NCBI GenBank assembly: GCA_964516325.1
Contig: CAZFAP010000034.1
Span: forward strand, 1-33,255
Origin: CAZFAP01 sp964516325
GTDB taxonomy: Bacteria > Auribacterota > JABMQX01
Reading direction: 5' to 3'
Length of the DNA: 33,255 nucleotides
Of the stretch, positions 9,438-17,863 are shown one piece after another. The translations under genes and the position numbers were made by a program. Positions within the stretch are counted from its first letter, which is position 1; every line of letters starts with the position of its first letter. The notes under the pieces are model-generated. The model worked only from the letters and a program-made list of their open reading frames with translations, searched no databases and had not been told where the DNA came from.

Positions 9438-11201
9438 CTATTCCGTCTTTTCCTCCTTCTCCGGTTCCTCTTCCTCCGGCTGCTCCTCCTCTTTCTCCTT
9501 TTTCTCCCCTTTATCCTTCCCCAGCCAGAGGTCCTTCTTTTCCTCGATCAGCTCCTTCATGGTCTCTTCGAGCGCCTTTTTTGTGGCTTCTTCCAATCCC
9601 TCTATGGCTTCTTGCCTTTCCTCCTTCTCCTCCTCCGGCTCGCCCTTCCCGAAGGTCACAGTCTTGAGCACTGCCGTCCAATCTCCGCACTGCTTACCGG
9701 CGGTTCGCTTTACGGCGAGCCGATTCACGAACGGCGTCCCCTCTCGGCGAGTGTACTTATACGTGAACTCATCCTTCTGAACCGTCTTCCCCTTTACCTG
9801 AGCCGCAATCGTGCCGCCGCTGAAGAAGTGCTTGTCCTGGACGGGTTCGCCCCGGAAGCTCATCTCGACCACCGCTCCGTTCTTCATAAACCCGATCACG
9901 CGCATCTCTCGCAAGTTGGTGGACACGAAGGCAATGGAGCTCTTCAGCTGCGGGTTCTCTTTCACCGCCGGCTCTGTGAAATCCAGGATGTACTGGTTCC
10001 CGGACTTCACACCATACGCCGAGGCGCCTTCCGCGCCGGAAGTGTCGAGAGGAGCCGAGACTAAAACCGACAGTCCCGGGACGCTCCACTCCTGGGCTGC
10101 CTGTTTCACCTCGTCCTCAGCATCTCCTTCCAGGCTCGCCGAGACCTCCCCCGCCTCGCGGTTCCATGTCGCGTTCAACGTGCCGACAGCCTCTCCGTCC
10201 TTCTCGACGGCATACGTGGCATCGAAGCTCGCCACATCCGCCGAGGGAAGACTGAAATAAGCCTCCTCCACCTTGGCAATCACCTCGTCGGCGAGTTGTT
10301 TTGCTTCCTCCGTCTTCTCGATCTTGACTGTATCGCCGGCCGCGGCGGCCTCCTCCTTTTCCGCACCGGCAACAACCGTTGTCTCCAGGGGTTTAGCCCG
10401 CCTGGTGACCTTCCAGTTACGCAGCGTATAGTCCTGTTGCGTCTGGACGCTCCCCATGAAGGTCGCCACGGTGTTGACGATGGTAACGTTGCTGAGCAAG
10501 GGGACGCCGCCGACCCATTGATGGCCGATCGTCCACTGCTCCTGAGTCGAGTACGTTCCTCCCGGCACCGTGTTGTTCACAACCGCGGTCTTGACAAGCC
10601 ATTTGTCCTTTGATTTTTGGTGCGTGTATGTCGTTACACTCTCGGTTCCGTCTGCCGTCTTGACCCGGAGTCTTGTAACCCGAAAATCATTGGAGATCGT
10701 CAACTGAAGCGAACCCTCATCCCCTGCCTTTGGCTTCAATGTCATCTGGTATCCGCCGCTGACCTTTTGCGCCTTAGCGGAGTACTCCGTTTGCAGGCTG
10801 CGAACAGTGAGAGTCGCGAGTCTCCTGAGCGACTGATGAATCCCGGTCATCATGAATCTCATGTTCGGGTCGGAGACGGACACTGTCTCAATTTCCACCT
10901 CCGCATCCATGAGGATGCCGTCGTCGTCCGAGTCCTCCCACGAGTAGCTCATCTTGGCGCTCCAGGGGAAAGCCCCCGGCGTGGAGACCGTCAGGTCAAT
11001 TGTGCAGGTCGCGGCTCGGATGACCCGAAGAACGGCTGACGTGTCCAGGTTGGCGTCCGTCACCTTGGAGAGCAATTCCGTGGACAAAGCGTCCCAATCA
11101 CTCGCGTCTTCACCCTCCTCGGCCGCATGGCTCAACCCCACCCACGCCGCCAGGATGAGCGACAGGAACACACCCACAACTTTGACTGCCTCTTTTCTCA
11201 T
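9438..11201 (-). CDS. Secreted domain A-B protein with charged C-terminal tail
   Basis: The protein has 587 residues, starting at ATG 11201 with AAAGGAG upstream. The signal peptide ends near LSHA (residue 26). Domain A (about 35-290) includes the EF-hand-like loop DSDDDGILMDAE at residues 90-101, then beta-rich stretches GGYQMTLKP, LQLTISNDFRVTRLRVK and KDKWLVKTAVVNN. Domain B (about 300-505) shows AYFSL, FDATYAVEKDG, AYGVKSG, IAFVSTNLREMR, KYTRREGTPF and VTFGKG. The last 80 residues are almost entirely Glu/Lys and probably form a helix or coiled coil. This is the intact counterpart of the broken gene downstream, which has one more domain B. A periplasmic or surface location is inferred from the signal peptide. 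The function is unknown. Confidence 0.88.
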   Translation of the reverse strand: MRKEAVKVVGVFLSLILAAWVGLSHAAEEGEDASDWDALSTELLSKVTDANLDTSAVLRVIRAATCTIDLTVSTPGAFPWSAKMSYSWEDSDDDGILMDAEVEIETVSVSDPNMRFMMTGIHQSLRRLATLTVRSLQTEYSAKAQKVSGGYQMTLKPKAGDEGSLQLTISNDFRVTRLRVKTADGTESVTTYTHQKSKDKWLVKTAVVNNTVPGGTYSTQEQWTIGHQWVGGVPLLSNVTIVNTVATFMGSVQTQQDYTLRNWKVTRRAKPLETTVVAGAEKEEAAAAGDTVKIEKTEEAKQLADEVIAKVEEAYFSLPSADVASFDATYAVEKDGEAVGTLNATWNREAGEVSASLEGDAEDEVKQAAQEWSVPGLSVLVSAPLDTSGAEGASAYGVKSGNQYILDFTEPAVKENPQLKSSIAFVSTNLREMRVIGFMKNGAVVEMSFRGEPVQDKHFFSGGTIAAQVKGKTVQKDEFTYKYTRREGTPFVNRLAVKRTAGKQCGDWTAVLKTVTFGKGEPEEEKEERQEAIEGLEEATKKALEETMKELIEEKKDLWLGKDKGEKKEKEEEQPEEEEPEKEEKTE

Positions 11202-11674
11202 GTTGCACTCCTTTCCACAATGAGACTGTTTGTTTGCCGGTCGAATATCCCACGCCTTTCGCGGGGAAGCGTAGCTTGCAGAGGTTGACGCCTTGCTTCA
11301 TCGCACAGACTCGAGAAAAGCCAGAAAGAACCTTCAACGGAGTTCACGAAGGCGCCAAAACGTGTTCTCATCGGCGACGGCAGGTCATGCGACGCGCGCC
11401 AGCCCGAACCGTCAGGCGGGTTGCCGTTTTCCCCTCTGGAGGACGGGAATTGCGGGGAACAAAGGGATAAGCTCGAGCGGAAGGCACATTTTCGAAAGGA
11501 CACGTTTCTGACTACCTTCACAGGCTCCTCCAGCATCGGCCCAAATATCGCCACCATTATAACAGGAATCCCCGTTGGCAAGCACCTCCCGATTCCGTCA
11601 AACTTGCACGAAAGTCAGCGGGCGTTGGTTCGGCACGTGATTTCTCATTCTCACATCTTTCGGGCAGTCGCTGG
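11202..11674. other. 473-base gap between array genes
   Basis: I see no convincing gene here. A 127-codon minus-strand frame crosses it but has no ribosome binding site, no recognisable motifs, and runs into the next gene's start. The stretch holds a probable extended -10 promoter at 11556-11564, which would give the gene starting at 11201 a leader of roughly 350 bases. I find no strong terminator after the 314-residue gene; the best stem there (GGGCA...TGCCC, just left of 11690) has no T-run. Confidence 0.5.
11556..11564 (-). promoter_or_regulatory. Extended -10 promoter element
   Basis: Read on the minus strand, the site is TGTTATAAT, a perfect TGn extension joined to a consensus -10 box. 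The -35 region at proper spacing is weak, as is usual for extended -10 promoters. Transcription would begin near 11549 and run into the 587-residue gene. Confidence 0.45.
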
Positions 11675-12619
11675 TCAGATGCCCTCCCAGAATCTTCCGC
11701 GAAGGTCTTCCGTGATGTCTTCCTGCACGTCCTTCGTCGTTTCTCCGGCTTCCCCGGTTGCGTTCTTCCCTTTTTTGATCCCCGCCTCGCCTCTTCGGAA
11801 GCTGACAGTTTGAAGAACCGCTGCCCAGAGGTTCTTGTCGCTGCCTCTCGTCCTTTTGATCACCGCCTTCTTGACGAAGACCGTGCCTTCCTTATGTGTG
11901 TAAGTCCACATGACCTCGACCGTCCAGGGCGTCTCACCGGGGACATTGCCGGTGGTCACGGTGGAACTGACAAAATACTTCCCGTCGGCTGCTTCACCCT
12001 GATAAACCATGTCGAGGACTTTCCCACTCTTCTCTCTCAGGACATTTCGCAACCGCCGAAGGTCGGTCGAAACGGAGAGACTGTGGGACCGCAGGTCCGG
12101 ACGGTTCCTGGTGGACTTTTCAGAAGCGTCAATGACGTATTGGGCGCCCGACCTCGCCGCGTACACTCCGGAACCAGCGCTTAAGGCTGCCTTGAACGGC
12201 CCCCACATCAACAGAGACAGGACGTGGTCGCCCACCAGCGATTCCGCTGCTTCCTTGATGCTCTGCTCTGTTGAGCCTTGCAGCTTCGCGGAGACTTTCT
12301 TGTCGCCGCGATTCCAGGTTGCGTGCATTGTGCCGAGCCGCTTTCCATCCTTTTCCATGGAGAAGGTCGCATCAAAGCCCATCACGTCGGTCGAGAACAA
12401 ATTGAAGTACGATTTCGCAAGGCGGTTATAAACTTCGCTTGCGAGCTCGGCGCCTTCAGCCGAGCGCGGCACAGTGTTCGACACATCGGCGGATTTCCTG
12501 GCCAGTGGCACACCCTTTACGGGCGCATTGGAGACTCCCCATAGCTGACTTACCCCAGGACCCGCAGCCAACAGGGATGCCATGAATATGAAGATCGGAA
12601 CGCTCCTCTCGTTGCTCAT
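11675..12619 (-). CDS. Stand-alone secreted domain-B protein
   Basis: The protein has 314 residues, starting at ATG 12619 with AAAGGAG nine bases upstream. A signal peptide (hydrophobic IFIFMASLLAAGPGV) is followed by a short linker. One domain-B copy spans about residues 50-285: VPRSAEGAELA, KSYFNLF, FDATFSMEKDGK, ATWNRGDKK, SGVYAARSG, LSVSTDLRRLR, WTYTHKEGTVF, VSFRRG. This is the minimal form of the family, which makes it the cleanest reference for the domain. The tail is charged and short, and the acidic LFEEEEP motif is absent. It begins 57 bases after the CehA/McbA-like gene, so the two may share a transcript. No function can be assigned. Confidence 0.87.
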   Translation of the reverse strand: MSNERSVPIFIFMASLLAAGPGVSQLWGVSNAPVKGVPLARKSADVSNTVPRSAEGAELASEVYNRLAKSYFNLFSTDVMGFDATFSMEKDGKRLGTMHATWNRGDKKVSAKLQGSTEQSIKEAAESLVGDHVLSLLMWGPFKAALSAGSGVYAARSGAQYVIDASEKSTRNRPDLRSHSLSVSTDLRRLRNVLREKSGKVLDMVYQGEAADGKYFVSSTVTTGNVPGETPWTVEVMWTYTHKEGTVFVKKAVIKRTRGSDKNLWAAVLQTVSFRRGEAGIKKGKNATGEAGETTKDVQEDITEDLRGRFWEGI

Positions 12620-12676
12620 TACATAGTTCTCCTTTGAATTCTGGTCGGCAGTCGCCGGGTCAGGTTTGTGCGCTGG

Positions 12677-14272
12677 CTATCTTCCTGCGGCTGCGGCGCG
12701 CTGCTCGATGCTGGCGTAGGTCTCTCTCGCCTTTCGATAGATAGACAGCGCGGTCTGGCGGTCCTGTTCAGTCTTGAAGAGCTTTGAAACAGTCGTGAAC
12801 TCGATGATCCTGTCAACTACGGCTCTGTAATACGCCGCGGCGGACGATAAGAGAAGAGGTTTGCCCTGGACTTCGACGTAAACGGGGCTGGTGTGTGCGA
12901 ACCTCGTCGTTTCCTCGTTTTTCTCAAAGGCTCTCGCCACGACCCAGGCGCTCTCTGAAACAGAGAGATTCGTCGTCACTTTGAGCACGCTTGTGTTCAG
13001 TGGAGCGTCAACACGAGCTGCCACTTTTCGAGCGACCACCACTTCGAGGCGTGCCAACGGAGAAATCGCTCTTGCCTCCGCTTCGATGGTGAGTGAGCCT
13101 CCGCCTTCGTCCAAGCTGACCACGTCTCCCGGTTCGTGCCCGTTCACTTTCAGGAAAAGGATGGGGCCGTTTGTCGCGAAGCTCCTCCCTGCTTTCAGGC
13201 CTTTCACCCAGTTCTCGTAGGAGAATTCGCCGGGGACTCTCACGTAAACGCGGCTGTAGCCGACAGGGCTGGGCATGATGCCGCTGGCAGTTCCCGCCGA
13301 AACAGGAATTCGGAATCCGCAGTTCAGAAGCCGGTAATAGAGCTCCATGCACCAAAGCGCCAGACCTTCGTTTCCCTCGAATCCCTCTTCCGGCACGAGT
13401 TCTCCCCACCTCCCGACGCAGGGAAGAACGCTCCGGGGATGGAAATGGTTGTTGACGATGCCGATGGAATCAATCTGACCGAGAGCGGCAGAAACCGCGA
13501 CGCCGAGCCAGATCGGCTTTTCGGCGTCCACGAAGCCGCCTGCGTCATGGCATTTGTCGGCATATTGAGCAAGGGTGGGGTAGGCGGCATTACTGTCGCT
13601 GATGAGTATGGTTTTTTTCATTCCGACAAAGACGAGGGCGCCGAGGGTGTTTTTGCCAAGATATTCGACTTCCTCGTCGAATTGGCTGATGACGTGGGTC
13701 TTGTCCACAGTGAGGAGGTGGCGCTCAGGAATCGGTCTGTCCTTCCAATAATCGGATTGGTTGTGCCGCGTGATTACGGAAGCGACGTTAACGTCTTCGG
13801 CGAGCATGAGCGTCCTCATGTCTTCGAGTGCGCGATGCCCATGGAGGTCGCCCGAATACCAGCCTTCCTTTGCCATGTTCACCCAGCGATTGAGGACGAA
13901 TTTCTCCTGATTATCCCTCGCGTGTGAGATTGTTACGGTCCTGACCAGAGGTTCATATTCCAGCCCGCGTTCGATCCGAATGCTTGCCTCCCCATGGGAA
14001 AGCCGAACCTCGAACTTGCCGTCGCAGGAGAAGTTCTGCTCATTGTCTCGTTGGCGTTTGAAGACAGCGCCACGCGGATCGAACCAGGGCACACCGCCCT
14101 CGGATAGGTACACGCGAGCAGCGACGATGTTCCCTGTTTCTGCGTCCACAATTTCACCCCTGAGCGACACCAGAAGGACAAGGTGAGAGGTCTCTGAGGC
14201 AGCGGCGAGAGCCGCCGCGCTGGCGATGGATAGCAGCGTGGCGAGGCGCACGAAAGAGCGCGGTTTTTTCAT
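12677..14272 (-). CDS. Secreted CehA/McbA-type (PHP-like) metallohydrolase
   Basis: The protein has 531 residues. ATG 14272 is chosen over the upstream in-frame ATG because it has GAGGG seven bases before it and begins a signal peptide (MKKPRSFVRLATLLSIASAA). Residues 35-125 look like a carboxypeptidase-regulatory type beta-sandwich (RGEIVDAETGNIVAARVYL). The hydrolase domain follows with WYSGDLHGHR; the metal-binding HGH is at 144-146. ITRHNQSD and IVNNHFHPRS supply further likely metal ligands. The motif WYxGDLHxH is typical of the CehA/McbA family, whose founding members hydrolyse carbaryl-type esters; most relatives have unknown substrates. The last 120 residues include a predicted helical region. 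It lies directly upstream of the domain-B array and diverges from the ABC ATPase gene. The substrate is unknown. Confidence 0.85.
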   Translation of the reverse strand: MKKPRSFVRLATLLSIASAAALAAASETSHLVLLVSLRGEIVDAETGNIVAARVYLSEGGVPWFDPRGAVFKRQRDNEQNFSCDGKFEVRLSHGEASIRIERGLEYEPLVRTVTISHARDNQEKFVLNRWVNMAKEGWYSGDLHGHRALEDMRTLMLAEDVNVASVITRHNQSDYWKDRPIPERHLLTVDKTHVISQFDEEVEYLGKNTLGALVFVGMKKTILISDSNAAYPTLAQYADKCHDAGGFVDAEKPIWLGVAVSAALGQIDSIGIVNNHFHPRSVLPCVGRWGELVPEEGFEGNEGLALWCMELYYRLLNCGFRIPVSAGTASGIMPSPVGYSRVYVRVPGEFSYENWVKGLKAGRSFATNGPILFLKVNGHEPGDVVSLDEGGGSLTIEAEARAISPLARLEVVVARKVAARVDAPLNTSVLKVTTNLSVSESAWVVARAFEKNEETTRFAHTSPVYVEVQGKPLLLSSAAAYYRAVVDRIIEFTTVSKLFKTEQDRQTALSIYRKARETYASIEQRAAAAGR

Positions 14273-14417
14273 CGGTCTGCCCTCTGTAATCACATGGTGA
14301 ACCGGATTCACGCGGGACCGGAGGCGTTATTGACCCATCGGGGACCGCCAGTTGTTCGACTTCCCGAAGTGTAAGCTGTTCAGCATGCGGCTTTCAAGCT
14401 CGGCCGGCTTCAGATCG

Positions 14418-14447
14418 TTGACACCCATCTGGACGGAACGCTATAGT
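14418..14447 (+). promoter_or_regulatory. Near-consensus sigma-70 promoter
   Basis: TTGACA at 14418-14423 and TATAGT at 14442-14447 are separated by 18 bases. The expected start of transcription is near 14454, about 34-49 bases before the candidate start codons of the ABC ATPase gene. It lies in the divergent region between the metallohydrolase and the plus-strand cluster. Confidence 0.75.
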
Positions 14448-14487
14448 ATCCCTGCACTTGGCGCAGGATTGCTGGCGCCTTGTCTCT

Positions 14488-15186
14488 ATGGACGCATGGC
14501 TCATGGTTGAACTTTCGCACGTTTCCAAAACTTACGTAATGGGCGAAGTCGAGATTCAGGCCCTGCACGATGTCAGCCTGAAAATCAAAGAGGGGGAGTT
14601 TGTCGCGGTGATGGGGCCATCGGGGTCGGGCAAGTCCACGCTTCTGCACGTCATGGGATGCCTCGACAGGCCCTCCGCGGGAGCATACCTCTTTCGGGAG
14701 CGAGACGTCTCGAAGCTCACCGATGGCGAGCTGACGCGGGTGAGAAACAAGGAGATTGGATTTGTGTTCCAGGCGTTCAACCTGCTCTGGAACGAGAGCG
14801 CCACGCGCAATGTCATGCTTCCGTTGATGTATTCTGCCACGAACAACAAGAAGGAAAGGGCGATGGCGGCGCTTGAAAGCGTAGGCCTGAAAGACCGCCT
14901 GTGGCACAGGCCGGGGGAGATGTCCGGCGGCGAGCAGCAGCGGGTGGCTATCGCGCGGGCGATCGTCAAGGAACCGCACCTGATTCTCGCCGACGAGCCA
15001 ACCGGCAACCTCGATTCGGAATCGGGACGCGGCATCATGGAGATTTTTAAGGAGCTGAACCGGAGAGGAACGACCGTTGTGATTGTTACGCATGAAAAAG
15101 CCGTCGCAGAGCATTGTCGGCGAATTGTGCGGTTGAAGGACGGTCGTTTGGTTGAGGACTCAAACAGCCGCACCGCGTTTCTGTAA
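14488..15186 (+). CDS. ABC transporter ATPase, LolD/MacB/FtsE type
   Basis: The protein has 232 residues from ATG 14488; ATG 14503 (MVELSHVSKTY) is an equally fair start, and neither has a clear Shine-Dalgarno site. A TTG at 14458 in frame is unlikely because it sits almost on the predicted transcription start. All ATPase motifs are present: Walker A GPSGSGKST (43-51), a Q-loop, signature MSGGEQQRVAIARAI, Walker B LILADEPTGNLD and H-loop VTHE. Sequence type and length fit ATPases that work with MacB/LolCE-type permeases, which move lipoproteins, drugs or peptides out of the membrane. No such permease is encoded nearby; the next gene is a sugar kinase. It must therefore pair with a permease elsewhere or be a leftover. 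Confidence 0.88.
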   Translation: MDAWLMVELSHVSKTYVMGEVEIQALHDVSLKIKEGEFVAVMGPSGSGKSTLLHVMGCLDRPSAGAYLFRERDVSKLTDGELTRVRNKEIGFVFQAFNLLWNESATRNVMLPLMYSATNNKKERAMAALESVGLKDRLWHRPGEMSGGEQQRVAIARAIVKEPHLILADEPTGNLDSESGRGIMEIFKELNRRGTTVVIVTHEKAVAEHCRRIVRLKDGRLVEDSNSRTAFL

Positions 15187-15205
15187 CCTCCTCTTGGGTG
15201 CAGAC

Positions 15206-15223
15206 TTGAGAATCCGGTCTCAA
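15206..15223. promoter_or_regulatory. Inverted repeat upstream of the FGGY kinase gene
   Basis: TTGAGA (15206-15211) and TCTCAA (15218-15223) form a perfect 6-base inverted repeat around a 6-base spacer, ending just before the ribosome binding site of the kinase gene. It could be an operator or a small hairpin. No -10 box is evident at good spacing. Confidence 0.3.
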
Positions 15224-15246
15224 AAGAAGGACGAAGAGGGCAAAAG

Positions 15247-16740
15247 ATGAGTTTGATGAGCATTGACATCGGGACCACAGGCTGCAAGGTCATCGCATTC
15301 AGGGCGGAAGGAAAAATCATCGCGTCCGCCTATCGGGAGTATCCGCTGATCCACCGGAACCTGGGGTGGATGGAGCTGGATTCCAATGAGGTTTGGGAGA
15401 AGGTCGCGTCGGCAATTAAGGAAGTTACCGCCAAAACGAAGAGGGACCCTGTCAAGGCTCTGGCGGTTTGCTCGCAAGGGGAGGCGGTTACGCCCGTAAC
15501 GAAAGACGGACGCGTTCTGGATAACGCGATTACGACGTTCGATTCGCGGACCGCAGGCCTGGAGAAGAGGTGGGTGGAGAAATTCGGGCGCGAGGGGGTT
15601 CTTCGGATCACTGGTATTCCGCCGGGGCACATTACGACACCGCCGAAGCTGCTGTGGCTGAAGGAAAACAAACCGGAGGTATATGCCAAAGCCTGGAAGT
15701 TTCTCTTCTTCGAGGATTTCGCTTATTTCAGACTGGGGCTTGATCCGGCGACCGACCTTTCCCTCGCGGGCCGTAGCATGATGCTCGACATCGAGAAGAA
15801 GGACTGGTCCGACGAAATCCTCGCCGAGATAGATTTCGATAAGGAGCGGCTCGCGCGGGTGCTGCCGAGCGGAACAGAAGTTGGCAGGATCGGAAAGAAA
15901 GTGGCGGAGGAATTGGGCCTGCCGGAGGGGACATTGGCCGTTGCTGGGGGACACGACCAGCCAGCGGGCGCCCTCGGCTCAGGCGTCATTGCGCCGAATC
16001 TGGCGATGGACGCCACGGGCACGGTTGAATGCGTTACTGCGGCGTTTACCGAGCATATCGTCAACGAGAAGATGGTGGAGAACAATTTCTGCTCCTATCC
16101 GCACACGGTTGACGGAATGTACGTCTGCCTCGCCTACAATTTCACGGGGGGATGTCTTCTTCGTTGGTTCCGGGACACCTTCGGTCAACAGGATGTGGCA
16201 AAGGCGAAACGGCGTGGCGTTGATCCCTACGAGGTCATCCTTGCCAATATCCCGGAGGAGCCGACGCGGATATTGCTGCTGCCCCATTTCGGCTCGACCG
16301 GCACTCCGTATCTCGATCCGAATCCGACGAGCGCAATCATCGGCTTAGACCTCGCTACGAAGAGAGAGGAGGTCATCAAAGCTATCCTCGAAGGCGTAAC
16401 GATGGAGATCAAGCTGAACCTTCATTTGATGAAGGAAGCAGGGATGGACGTTAAAGAGCTGAGGGCAATTGGCGGCGGAGCGAAATCGGAGAAATGGCTG
16501 CAACTGAAGGCAGATGTTTTCGACCGGGAAGTCCTGGCCCTCGACGTGAGCGAGGCCGCATCGTTAGGAATGGCGATGCTCGCTGGCGTGGCGGTCGGTG
16601 AATACAAAGACATTCGAGAGGCGGTCAGCCTCCTTGTGAAGGAGAAGAAACGCTTCTTCCCCAACACGGAAAAAGTCGAGAAATACGACGAGAAGTTCGA
16701 GAAATATCGAAAGCTGTATCCGCTCCTCAAGCAAATATGA
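15247..16740 (+). CDS. FGGY-family carbohydrate kinase (xylulokinase-like)
   Basis: The protein has 497 residues with ATG 15247 preceded by AGAGGG. It is a full-length FGGY kinase. The N-terminal phosphate loop is IDIGTTGCKVIAF (about 6-18), and the substrate region has TTFDSR and TGIPPGHITTPPKLLWL. The motif GGHDQPAGALGSG carries the expected catalytic aspartate, and the C-terminal adenosine motif is IGGGAKSEKWLQLKAD. FGGY kinases phosphorylate ketoses, polyols or related sugars with ATP in the cytoplasm. The layout is closest to xylulokinase-like members, but substrates in this family cannot be read reliably from sequence. It is followed 46 bases later by a polyol-type dehydrogenase and then a sorbitol-6-phosphate dehydrogenase-like gene. 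This supports a role in sugar or sugar-alcohol catabolism. Confidence 0.9.
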   Translation: MSLMSIDIGTTGCKVIAFRAEGKIIASAYREYPLIHRNLGWMELDSNEVWEKVASAIKEVTAKTKRDPVKALAVCSQGEAVTPVTKDGRVLDNAITTFDSRTAGLEKRWVEKFGREGVLRITGIPPGHITTPPKLLWLKENKPEVYAKAWKFLFFEDFAYFRLGLDPATDLSLAGRSMMLDIEKKDWSDEILAEIDFDKERLARVLPSGTEVGRIGKKVAEELGLPEGTLAVAGGHDQPAGALGSGVIAPNLAMDATGTVECVTAAFTEHIVNEKMVENNFCSYPHTVDGMYVCLAYNFTGGCLLRWFRDTFGQQDVAKAKRRGVDPYEVILANIPEEPTRILLLPHFGSTGTPYLDPNPTSAIIGLDLATKREEVIKAILEGVTMEIKLNLHLMKEAGMDVKELRAIGGGAKSEKWLQLKADVFDREVLALDVSEAASLGMAMLAGVAVGEYKDIREAVSLLVKEKKRFFPNTEKVEKYDEKFEKYRKLYPLLKQI

Positions 16741-16786
16741 CCTGCATGCATTTATCCTCACAAAAGCGAAAGGGACGTAACGGAGC

Positions 16787-17863
16787 ATGTCGGGAATGAG
16801 TGAAATGATGAAGGCGGCGGTGTTCTTGGGGCCGGAAAAGATGGAAGTGAGGGAGGTCCCGAAGCCGGAATGTCGCGAGGGAGAAATTCTTCTCGCGGTG
16901 AAAGCGTGCGCGATTTGTGGGACGGACGGGCGCATCTACTTCCACGGGCAGAAGAACGTCGTCCCGCCAGCCATCATCGGGCACGAGATCGTCGGGGAGA
17001 TTGAGGAGATCGGAGGCGGTGTGGACGGCTACTCGCTCGGTGAGCCGGCTACGGTGGTTACGAGTATCGGGTGCGGGCACTGCGACTATTGCGAGAGAGG
17101 TCTCACGAACATGTGCCCGGACTCGAAGGCGATCGGGTACTACTATCCGGGCGGTTTTGCCGAGTACATGATTGTTCCAGCCGAGGCGGTTCGGCAGGGC
17201 GCGGTGATCAAACTGCCGGAAGGGATGCCCTACGACGAAGCGGCGATGGTGGAGCCGCTCTCGTGCTGTATCAACGGTCAGGAGTATGTCCACATTGAAC
17301 CGGGGGATACGGTGGTTGTTATCGGCGCGGGGCCCATCGGCTGCATGCACCTGATGCTCGCGAAAGCGGAGGAAGCTGGCAAGACAATCATCATTGATGT
17401 TGACGAGAAACGGCTGAAAATGGCGGAGCGGTTTGAGCCGGACTTGATTATTGATGGACGCGATGGTTCCTCCGTCGAGAGAGTCCTGCAAGCAACAGGA
17501 GGACTTGGTGCGGAAGTGGTCATTGTGGCTTGCGGCTCGCATCAGGCACAGATGGACGCGATTCGCATGGCGGCGAAAATGGGGCGCGTGAGCTTCTTCG
17601 CGGGTCTTCCCAAGGACAAGCCAACCATCACGCTCGACGCGAACCTTGTTCATTACCGCGAAATCTCCGTTTTTGGTGCATTTGCGTCTCATAGGCGGCA
17701 GTTCGTCAAGGCTCTTGAGTTAATCCACAGCGGCAAGATTGACGCCGCGAAAGTCATCACCCACCGCTTCCCATTAGAGAGAATCGTCGAGGGAATCATC
17801 ACCACGAAAAAGGGCGAAGGCTTGAAAAGCGTGGTTGTCTTTGGAAAGAACCATGGAACTTAA
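16787..17863 (+). CDS. Zinc-dependent medium-chain dehydrogenase (polyol/threonine dehydrogenase-like)
   Basis: The protein has 358 residues from ATG 16787; ATG 16796 is possible and would place GGAG at better spacing. Catalytic zinc residues are visible at C44 (CAICGTD) and H66-E67 (GHE). The structural zinc site has cysteines at 96, 99, 102 and 110 (CGHCDYCERGLTNMC). The Rossmann fold motif VVVIGAGPIGC and the following acidic strand IIIDVDEKR indicate NAD binding. This is the pattern of the sorbitol/xylitol and L-threonine dehydrogenase group, which oxidises a secondary alcohol to a ketone. Its stop overlaps the next start by 11 bases, so it is translated together with the SrlD-like gene. 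The substrate is most likely a polyol or sugar derivative, inferred from its neighbours. Confidence 0.9.
   Translation: MSGMSEMMKAAVFLGPEKMEVREVPKPECREGEILLAVKACAICGTDGRIYFHGQKNVVPPAIIGHEIVGEIEEIGGGVDGYSLGEPATVVTSIGCGHCDYCERGLTNMCPDSKAIGYYYPGGFAEYMIVPAEAVRQGAVIKLPEGMPYDEAAMVEPLSCCINGQEYVHIEPGDTVVVIGAGPIGCMHLMLAKAEEAGKTIIIDVDEKRLKMAERFEPDLIIDGRDGSSVERVLQATGGLGAEVVIVACGSHQAQMDAIRMAAKMGRVSFFAGLPKDKPTITLDANLVHYREISVFGAFASHRRQFVKALELIHSGKIDAAKVITHRFPLERIVEGIITTKKGEGLKSVVVFGKNHGT

Noticed and set aside
11198..11581. 127-codon minus-strand frame in the large gap
   Set aside because: It has no ribosome binding site or domain, and runs past the real start of the next gene.
15220..17692. Long minus-strand frames (244 and 321 codons) opposite the kinase and dehydrogenase genes
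   Set aside because: These are shadows of strongly conserved plus-strand enzymes, and their translations lack recognisable motifs.
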